A stretch of 12,847 nucleotides of DNA from Oscillospiraceae bacterium (GTDB lineage Bacteria; Bacillota; Clostridia; WRCU01), in contig WRCU01000016.1 in the NCBI GenBank assembly GCA_009783805.1, positions 1-12,847 on the forward strand, read 5' to 3'. Below the pieces are notes generated by a model. It was not told where the DNA came from. It was given only the letters and a program-made list of their open reading frames with translations, and made no database searches. A program made the position numbers and the translations under genes. Shown here piece by piece: positions 8,117-12,847 of the stretch (positions within the stretch are counted from its first letter, which is position 1; each line of letters opens with the position of its first letter).

Positions 8117-9112
8117 TTAGGAGCCTATATCCCCGCCAGGCCCCCGAGATCCCTCCCATGCTGCGTAGAGCCGCGCGATGGCCCGCTCTATGGGCGCCTT
8201 CCCGATCTCCACGTCCCTGACGCCGGGCGCCTCCGACAGCTGCTTGAGCAGGTCCCTTATCGGCGTCACGGCCATGTCCACGTCGAACTCGTACACGCCG
8301 CCCGATGAGCCGACCGGCTCCGCGCCGGCTATCGAGATCGGCGACCGCCCGTCCGTCACGACCCTGACCCGCGACGGTATGCCGGCCCTGTCCCGGAGGC
8401 CGCCGAAGTCCCCGTCATAGACGATCCGCCCGCCCGAGACCATCAGCACGCGCTCGGCCATCTCCTCCAGGTCGTCCATGTCATGGCTGGTCACCATTAT
8501 GGTCGTCCCCGACTCGCGGTTCAGCCCTTTCAGGAAGTCGATCATCCTCCGCTTGGCGACCACGTCCAGGCCGATGGTGGGCTCGTCCAGGAGGATGACC
8601 TCCGGGGAGTGCAGGAGCATCATCGCCAGGTCCGCCCTCATACGCTGGCCGAGGGACAGCTCGCGCGCGAACGTCTTGAGCAGGCCCGATATGTCCAGCA
8701 GGCCCACGACCCTGTCCAGGGCCTTCCTATATTCATCGGCCGGTATGTCCCATATTACCCGCTTCCATTCGAAGCTCTGCGAGACGGGGTGGTCCCACCA
8801 CAGCTCCGTGCGGTTCCCGAAGAGCACGCCCAGGCGCCTCATCAGCCCGATACGGCCCTTGATAGGCGAGATCCCGAGGACCGAGAGCGAGCCGGACGTG
8901 GGTGCCAGCATCCCCGACAGCAGCTTCATGGTCGTGCTCTTCCCCGAGCCGTTCGGGCCCGCGTAGGCCACGAACTCGCCGCGCCCCACCTCGAACGTCA
9001 CGTCGTCCAGCGCCCTGACCGCCCTCTTGGCGGGCCTGACCAAGCCGCGCAGCAATCCCTTGAACGTATTCTCCCGCTGCCACTGCATGAACTCCTTGGT
9101 GACCGAGTCCAT
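8117..9112 (-). CDS. ABC-2 type exporter ATP-binding protein (COG4586-like)
   Basis: ATPase of a probable ABC exporter made with the two permeases encoded just upstream. It shows Walker A GPNGSGKST (Lys about residue 58), a FGNRTELWWDHPVSQSFEW segment characteristic of the COG4586 group, signature LSLGQRMRA, Walker B VILLDEPTIGLDVVAKRR, H-loop MVTSHDMDDLEE, and a C-terminal extension of about 90 residues after it. The length is 331 residues from the ATG at 9112. That ATG is 13 nt from the nearest Shine-Dalgarno (GGAGGG). An in-frame ATT at 9118 sits 7 nt from it and overlaps the permease stop, so the true start may be the ATT (two residues longer). The substrate is unknown; related systems are mostly uncharacterised, and drug, lipid or peptide export are possibilities. 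Confidence 0.9.
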   Translation of the reverse strand: MDSVTKEFMQWQRENTFKGLLRGLVRPAKRAVRALDDVTFEVGRGEFVAYAGPNGSGKSTTMKLLSGMLAPTSGSLSVLGISPIKGRIGLMRRLGVLFGNRTELWWDHPVSQSFEWKRVIWDIPADEYRKALDRVVGLLDISGLLKTFARELSLGQRMRADLAMMLLHSPEVILLDEPTIGLDVVAKRRMIDFLKGLNRESGTTIMVTSHDMDDLEEMAERVLMVSGGRIVYDGDFGGLRDRAGIPSRVRVVTDGRSPISIAGAEPVGSSGGVYEFDVDMAVTPIRDLLKQLSEAPGVRDVEIGKAPIERAIARLYAAWEGSRGPGGDIGS

Positions 9113-9113
9113 C

Positions 9114-9998
9114 CTAATTGCGGTGCCCTCCGGGCATGTACCTGTTGATGCCCCTCCTGACATAATGCCTGAACCCCTTCCTAAAAAAGAATGACGCGGC
9201 CATGGCAACGGCGGCCGCAAACGCCGCCGAGTACAGGCCGGATGACAGCGGGTGCCTGCCCAGCAGCGCCATGGACGGGAACCATGCGATGAGCCCCGCC
9301 GGGAACGCGGACAATAGCGCGGACCTCATGAACCCCGGCATCCCGGACAGCGGGAACGTGGCCGTGTATTCCAGGGAGTACCGGAGCGAGCTTGCGATCT
9401 CCTCGCACTGCGTGGGCGCGTAGAAGGCCAGGCTGGACACGAGGTACGAAAGCCCGACGACCACCGCGACGCCGATAAGGACGTTCGCGAGCAGCATCGG
9501 GGCCCACCACCAGGGGAGCGCCATCGGCAGGTTGGCGACGGCCACGGCCATAAGGGCCGCGCCGGAGACGAGCCTCCCCGAGCAGGTGAACGGAAAGAAC
9601 CCTACCGCCATCTGCGCCCAGTAAGGCAGCGGCATAATGAACATGTGCTCCCATTGGCCCCGCCCTATTATCCTGCTGGGGAAGGAGGCGTTGCCCCTGT
9701 CCATGACCGCGATGACCCCGTTCACGATCCCCCCGAAAGCCAGCATGAACAGCACCTCATACCGGTCGAGGCCGCCTATCCCGCCGAAGCGCCAGGCGAT
9801 CAAGAACACGCCGAATATGGCGGAGACGTCGGAGCAGATGTCCGAGACTACCGCTATCACCATGAACTTAGTGTCGCGGAGCAGCGCGCCCAGATCCATG
9901 CGCGCGTACATCGCCATGACCGCCAGCGCCCTACGCGGGCCGAAGCCCCCGGCCCTGCGGCCTCCCGCACCGCGCCCCCCATCGCTGCGAATCCCCAT
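9114..9998 (-). CDS. ABC-2 family transporter permease (COG3694-like)
   Basis: An integral membrane protein of 294 residues with about six hydrophobic segments, matching the ABC-2 family pattern that pairs with COG4586-type ATPases. It includes a cytosolic amphipathic start (MYARMDLGALLRDTKFM), the NGVIAVMDRGN and GRGQWEHMFIMPLPY region between the second and third segments, and a final FFFRKGFRHYVRRGINRY tail. The start is uncertain. GTG at 10001, ATG at 9998 (7 nt from a run of seven G) and ATG at 9917 are all possible. The first 25 residues encoded from 9998 are Gly/Arg-rich and fall in a repetitive stretch, so the shorter form from 9917 is a real alternative. The stop lies 1 nt before the ATG of the ATPase gene, indicating coupled expression. 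Confidence 0.85.
   Translation of the reverse strand: MGIRSDGGRGAGGRRAGGFGPRRALAVMAMYARMDLGALLRDTKFMVIAVVSDICSDVSAIFGVFLIAWRFGGIGGLDRYEVLFMLAFGGIVNGVIAVMDRGNASFPSRIIGRGQWEHMFIMPLPYWAQMAVGFFPFTCSGRLVSGAALMAVAVANLPMALPWWWAPMLLANVLIGVAVVVGLSYLVSSLAFYAPTQCEEIASSLRYSLEYTATFPLSGMPGFMRSALLSAFPAGLIAWFPSMALLGRHPLSSGLYSAAFAAAVAMAASFFFRKGFRHYVRRGINRYMPGGHRN
9126..9131 (-). promoter_or_regulatory. Shine-Dalgarno GGAGGG for the exporter ATPase gene
   Basis: GGAGGG on the reverse strand lies within the end of the permease gene. It is 7 nt from an in-frame ATT (9118-9116) and 13 nt from the ATG (9112-9110). The spacing favours the ATT, or tolerates the ATG at unusual distance. Confidence 0.5.
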
Positions 9999-10039
9999 CA
10001 CTGAGCCCCCCCATAACTGAGCCTCCCCATATTACCGGC
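9993..10039. repeat. Short degenerate tandem repeat between the two permease genes
   Basis: Two 15-bp units of CCCCATNACTGAGCC lie at 9993-10007 and 10009-10023 (14 of 15 identical, period 16). A third, more degenerate copy at about 10025-10039 begins CCCCATA. They sit in the 128-bp gap between the permease genes and run into the start of the second one. They supply the poly-G stretches that look like ribosome binding sites. The function is not evident; replication slippage is a simple explanation. Confidence 0.6.
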
Positions 10040-10129
10040 TCCCATACCGCCCCCCCCACCTTGCTGGCCTGATGACCGTCCGGCCGGCCATAAGCCGAGC
10101 CCGCATCATCGGGGCGCCCACCCGCCGCC

Positions 10130-10903
10130 TTACCCACCATAGCTCACCATCCTGTCGCGCGAGGCCCTGAACCAGGCGGCGGCTACCGCCCATGCGGCCA
10201 CGTTCCAGAAGATCTGGGTCGGGATGACCGATAGGGCATCCGCCGACCCCACCCATACGGATAGCGTCGCGCCGCCCAGGCTGCCGAAAGGCTGGTAGGC
10301 CATCCATCTGTCCAAGCCGAACGGCAGGATCCTGAACGGTATGACCGTTCCGGAGAAGAACGAGACCACGGCCGAGCGTATGACCGAGGTCAGCCATGAC
10401 ACGTTCCGGAGGCGCATCGTAACGCAGAGGAAGATGAACTCGATCGCGAACCCCAAGGAGGCGCAGAGCGCCAGCGAGGGGATGACCCACAACGTCCTGG
10501 GGGCTATGTTAATCGAGAAGAGGGGCGACGCCAGCGCCATGGGCAGCGAGAACGCCAGCAGCGACGGGACCCACTCGCCGGCCGTCCGCGCTATCGTCTG
10601 GCCGAACACCGGCATGGGCCGCGTGAAGAGCGCCATGCACTCGCCCGCCGAATCCCAGGCCGTTAGGTGCGTCCGTACGATCATGACCTCCCCCAGCAGG
10701 GCGTTCACGTAGGTGTAGCTCAGGAGCTGCGCCAGGGTCATCCCCGCCTCCGCCCCGTCCGAGGCGACGGCCCTCCATATGAACATGAGCGGCACCAGGT
10801 AGACGACGCTCAGAGCCGCCTGGGGCAGCAGGTAGGCCAGGCCGCCGTTGGTCAGGCCGCGCATGGCCGTCTGCGCCGTCTTAAGGTACTTCACGAACGT
10901 CAT
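10130..10903 (-). CDS. ABC-2 family transporter permease (COG4587-like)
   Basis: An integral membrane permease of 257 residues with about six hydrophobic segments, for example YLLPQAALSVVYLVPLMFIW, WVPSLLAFSLPMALASPL and LWVIPSLALCASLGFAIEF. The TPxP-like FTRPMPVFGQTIAR loop and the late FFSGTVIPFRILPFGLDRW segment are typical of this exporter family. It probably forms a heterodimer with the downstream permease, driven by the COG4586-like ATPase. The ATG overlaps the stop of the ABC-F gene as ATGA, so translation of the two is coupled. A 128-nt gap with short repeats separates it from the next permease gene. No substrate can be inferred from the sequence. Confidence 0.87.
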   Translation of the reverse strand: MTFVKYLKTAQTAMRGLTNGGLAYLLPQAALSVVYLVPLMFIWRAVASDGAEAGMTLAQLLSYTYVNALLGEVMIVRTHLTAWDSAGECMALFTRPMPVFGQTIARTAGEWVPSLLAFSLPMALASPLFSINIAPRTLWVIPSLALCASLGFAIEFIFLCVTMRLRNVSWLTSVIRSAVVSFFSGTVIPFRILPFGLDRWMAYQPFGSLGGATLSVWVGSADALSVIPTQIFWNVAAWAVAAAWFRASRDRMVSYGG

Positions 10904-12483
10904 GGCCTGCCCCCAACGGATTCCCTGTACTCCGCGTATCCGCCAGGGTAGGCCTTGATCACGCCCCCGCCCATGTGCCAGACCGTCTCGGCGAACCTTC
11001 CCAGGAAGTACCTGTCGTGCGAGACGAATATCACGGTCCCCTCATAGTCCTCCAGGGCCCCCTCTATCCATTCCCTGGACGGTATGTCCAAATGGTTCGT
11101 GGGCTCGTCGAGCATCAGTAAGTTCACCTCCGCCTGCATCATCGCGCAGAGCCATAACCGGCTCCTCTCCCCCCCCGACAGATCCCCGACCTTCCTGGCG
11201 ACGGCCTCGCCCGCGAAGTCGAACTTCGCGAGGGCCGACCTCGACCTGCCCGGCGGTATGCCGGCCATCGCATGGAGCGTCTCCTGCACCGTCAGCCCCA
11301 TGTCCCCGAAGGCGACCACCTGGGGCATGTACGCCGGCCTCACGCTCGCGCTCACCTTAAGCTCGCCCCCGTCGCACGGCTCCTCGCCCAGCATCATCCG
11401 CAGGAGGGTGGTCTTGCCGCACCCGTTCGGCCCTATCAGGGCGATGCGCTCACCCTTCATGACGAGCATGCTGTGCCCGGCCAAAACCACCTTATCCCCG
11501 AACCTCTTGCTTACCCCCTCGAAGGAGGCGATCACCTTGGACGCGTACGGGCCGTCCTTGAACCCCGCCCTCAGGCTCATGTGCCCGGTCGGCCTCTCGA
11601 CCTTCTCCATGTGCTCTATGCGCGAGTATAAGGCGTGGTGAGACCTGGTGAACCGGTTATTTAGGACCATCCATTTGGCCCTCTCCTCCAGGCGTCTTAT
11701 TTCCTTTTGCTGCCGCTCATACCTCTCCGCCTGCGTGAGCCTCCTGCTGGCGCGCTCCGCCGCGTAGAACGTGTAGTTGCCGGAGTATAGGGCCGCCTTG
11801 CCGTCCTCCAGCTCCACGATCCGCGTGACGACCTCGTCCAGGAACGCCCTGTCATGCGAGATCGATATGACCGTGCCCTTGAACCCGCGCAGGAACCTCC
11901 CCAGCCATTCCAGGGCCGCTATGTCCAGGTGGTTCGTGGGCTCATCCAATAGGAGCGCGTCGCAATCGCAGAGGAGCAGCCTGGCCAGGCAGACGCGCGA
12001 CCTCTCGCCGCCGCTGAGCCTGCCGAAAGCGCTCCCCCTGATCCTCGCGTCCACGCCCATGCCCGCGCATACCTTGTCGAGCCTGGCCTCGGACTCATAG
12101 CCGCCCAGCCGCTCGTAGTCCTCCAGCAGCCGCCCATAGCGCCTGACCGCCTTCGGGTCGGGGTCGCCTTCCAAGGCCCTCATCCTGCGGAGCGTATCCG
12201 TCAGCTCGCTGAAGGCCGTCCGCAGCACGTCCTCGGACGTGTCGCCCTCCCCGTACTCCGGCATCTGCGAGAGCAGGCCGAACCTCGTGCCCGAGGCCTT
12301 GGACAAGGTCCCGCCGTCGTACGGCTCGTCGCCGGCGATGACCTTCAGGAGGGTGCTCTTGCCGGAGCCGTTCCTCCCCAGGAGCCCCACCTTCTCGCCC
12401 GAATAGACCTCGAAGGTCACCCCCCTGAGGACGTGATTGGATCCGTAGTACTTGCTTAGGCCGTTCGCCGCTATCTCTATCAT
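10900..12483 (-). CDS. ABC-F family ATP-binding protein (ribosome-associated type)
   Basis: A soluble 527-residue protein with two ABC domains and no membrane segment, the ABC-F layout. Members bind the ribosomal E-site and act as translation factors or as antibiotic-resistance proteins by ribosome protection. Domain 1 has Walker A GRNGSGKST (Lys about 42), signature LSGGERSR and LLLDEPTNHLD. A charged helical linker at about 235-305 (ERYERQQKEIRRLEERAKW) corresponds to the P-site tRNA interaction motif. Domain 2 has Walker A GPNGCGKTT (Lys about 357), LSGGERSR and LMLDEPTNHLD. No C-terminal extension is present. AGGGG lies 6 nt before the ATG. It heads the exporter operon and overlaps the permease start. 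Whether it confers resistance or is a housekeeping factor cannot be decided from the motif set. It could also be annotated as a drug-resistance ATPase in databases. Confidence 0.92.
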   Translation of the reverse strand: MIEIAANGLSKYYGSNHVLRGVTFEVYSGEKVGLLGRNGSGKSTLLKVIAGDEPYDGGTLSKASGTRFGLLSQMPEYGEGDTSEDVLRTAFSELTDTLRRMRALEGDPDPKAVRRYGRLLEDYERLGGYESEARLDKVCAGMGVDARIRGSAFGRLSGGERSRVCLARLLLCDCDALLLDEPTNHLDIAALEWLGRFLRGFKGTVISISHDRAFLDEVVTRIVELEDGKAALYSGNYTFYAAERASRRLTQAERYERQQKEIRRLEERAKWMVLNNRFTRSHHALYSRIEHMEKVERPTGHMSLRAGFKDGPYASKVIASFEGVSKRFGDKVVLAGHSMLVMKGERIALIGPNGCGKTTLLRMMLGEEPCDGGELKVSASVRPAYMPQVVAFGDMGLTVQETLHAMAGIPPGRSRSALAKFDFAGEAVARKVGDLSGGERSRLWLCAMMQAEVNLLMLDEPTNHLDIPSREWIEGALEDYEGTVIFVSHDRYFLGRFAETVWHMGGGVIKAYPGGYAEYRESVGGRP

Positions 12484-12544
12484 CCTCTACCCCTACCCCC
12501 TATATGCCGTCGGCGTGGGACCCATCGTTCCCGACGGCCATGAT

Positions 12545-12652
12545 CGCCGGATACCGGCGGTTGATTTCGCCGGTATCCGGCGGCTGATATCGCCGGTATC
12601 CGGCGGCTGATGTCGCCGGTATCCGGCGGCTGATGTCGCCGGTATCCGGCGG
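12545..12652. repeat. Five-copy array of a GC-rich inverted repeat, 23-bp period
   Basis: Units start at 12545, 12568, 12591, 12614 and 12637. Units 2 to 5 are CGCCGGTATCCGGCGG. Each contains a 15-bp inverted repeat with 6-bp arms CGCCGG/CCGGCG around TAT. Unit 1 has ATA in the centre, i.e. the same core in opposite orientation. The 7-bp spacers are alike: TTGATTT, CTGATAT, CTGATGT, CTGATGT. The array begins 61 bp upstream of the ABC-F start codon. The spacing and palindromes suit an operator array or a series of RNA hairpins; which of these is not decided by the sequence. Confidence 0.9.
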
Positions 12653-12660
12653 TTGCCGTT

Positions 12661-12666
12661 TATAAT
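12661..12666 (+). promoter_or_regulatory. TATAAT box next to the repeat array
   Basis: A perfect TATAAT on the forward strand lies 8 bp after the last repeat unit, in the only AT-rich patch nearby. No -35 match is found 17 bp upstream (the sequence there is repeat DNA). On the reverse strand the same patch reads TATAAA and could serve as the -10 of the ABC-F operon, in which case the repeats would be transcribed into its leader. Confidence 0.25.
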
Positions 12667-12690
12667 TTTCATCGGCCTTTTCGGCCGGAC

Positions 12691-12729
12691 ATAAAAATGC
12701 CCCCGCAGTCCGGCTTGGCTGCGAGGGGC
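12691..12729 (-). terminator. Rho-independent terminator for leftward transcription
   Basis: GCCCCCGCAG (12699-12708) pairs with CTGCGAGGGGC (12719-12729) around a 10-nt loop, with one bulged A. Read leftward, the stem is followed at once by ATTTTTAT. It lies 31 nt after a reverse-strand TAG, so it probably ends transcription of a gene to the right of the window. Read rightward, it is followed by CTCCCTTTT, a weaker U-run. Confidence 0.7.
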
Positions 12730-12760
12730 TCCCTTTTGCGTCATACGCGCCTGATCGGCG

Positions 12761-12847
12761 CTAAGTAACGTGGGTGCTGGCAAGCAAGGCGGCCTGATGC
12801 CCGGATTTGGGCGGACTTACCCAATTCGGGCGCCTGTCGGCCGTCAT
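12761..12847 (-). CDS. Possible C-terminal end of a protein entering from the right edge
   Basis: A reverse-strand frame is open from the window edge to TAG at 12763-12761, giving about 28 residues ending HQAALLASTHVT. A terminator hairpin follows the stop by 31 nt, which fits a gene end. Against it, a second reverse frame is also open over the same stretch and the DNA forms a long hairpin, so it may be a structured RNA instead. The family is not recognisable. Confidence 0.25.
   Translation of the reverse strand: MTADRRPNWVSPPKSGHQAALLASTHVT
12800..12830. other. Long imperfect hairpin near the right edge
   Basis: CCCGGATTTGGG (12800-12811) pairs with CCCAATTCGGG (12820-12830) over 11 bp including one G-T pair and one bulged T, with an 8-nt loop. 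AGGCG and CGCCT outside it can extend the stem. It may be part of an RNA element or a chance structure in a coding end; the window stops 17 nt further on. Confidence 0.4.

Larger units (their letters stand above)
12484..12847. other. Mostly non-coding right-end region upstream of the ABC-F gene
   Basis: This 364-bp stretch has no convincing complete gene. From left to right it holds a short leader with the ABC-F ribosome binding site, five 23-bp-spaced GC-rich inverted repeats (12545-12652), an AT-rich box with TATAAT on the forward strand, a small GGCC-rich hairpin, a terminator hairpin for leftward transcription, and a reverse-strand open frame ending at 12761 that overlaps a long hairpin. 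A 96-codon open frame spanning most of it is dominated by the repeats and is not believed. Confidence 0.6.

Noticed and set aside
9931..10140. 69-codon reverse open frame between the two permease genes
   Set aside because: Low-complexity Gly/Arg product, overlaps both neighbours, no ribosome site or recognisable feature.
12545..12652. CRISPR array
   Set aside because: Repeat units are 16 bp with 7-bp near-identical spacers, and no cas gene is nearby.
12493..12783. 96-codon reverse open frame upstream of the ABC-F gene
   Set aside because: Most of it is made of the 23-bp repeats read in shifting frames (23 is not a multiple of 3), it spans a terminator hairpin, and it resembles no protein.

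Overview
The window is 12.8 kb of GC-rich DNA, densely packed with bacterial protein genes. The coding bias is distinctive: Arg is mostly AGG or CGN, and Ile is often ATA. Shine-Dalgarno sites of the GGAGG type are strong, and genes commonly overlap as ATGA or TTGA. The gene families suggest an anaerobic bacterium: O-acetylhomoserine sulfhydrylase, a zinc-uptake operon of the type I associate with Clostridia-like bacteria, a cytosolic hybrid kinase with a FIST protein, and a COG4586/4587/3694-type exporter. Synergistota, high-GC Clostridia or Coriobacteriia would all fit, but no rRNA or lineage marker is present, so the taxon is left open.

Right-pointing half (1-4678). The window opens inside the C-terminus of an unidentified protein (3-155). 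It is followed at 28 nt by metY (184-1476), then by a tight zinc-uptake operon: lipoprotein SBP znuA (1524-2657), ATPase znuC (2654-3379, TTG start), permease znuB (3376-4239) and a small Cys-Cys lipoprotein (4244-4678). ZnuA carries an unusually large His/Asp/Cys-rich loop. The SBP and small lipoprotein should sit on the outer face of the cytoplasmic membrane and pass metal to ZnuB, powered by ZnuC.

Left-pointing half (12483-4642). An ABC-F ATPase gene heads a run with two ABC-2 type permeases and their ATPase (together probably one exporter). A 129-nt gap, which may hold a promoter, separates these from a FIST-domain sensor and a hybrid histidine kinase with two receiver domains. The kinase gene ends tail to tail with the zinc-operon lipoprotein gene, and the two overlap by 37 bp.

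Right edge (12484-12847). This non-coding stretch holds five 23-bp-spaced copies of a GC-rich inverted repeat upstream of the ABC-F gene, an AT-rich box with TATAAT, a terminator hairpin oriented for leftward transcription, and a second long hairpin near the edge. The repeat array is the least explained structure in the window. The His/Cys-rich ZnuA and the ABC-F/exporter operon are the next most interesting items.
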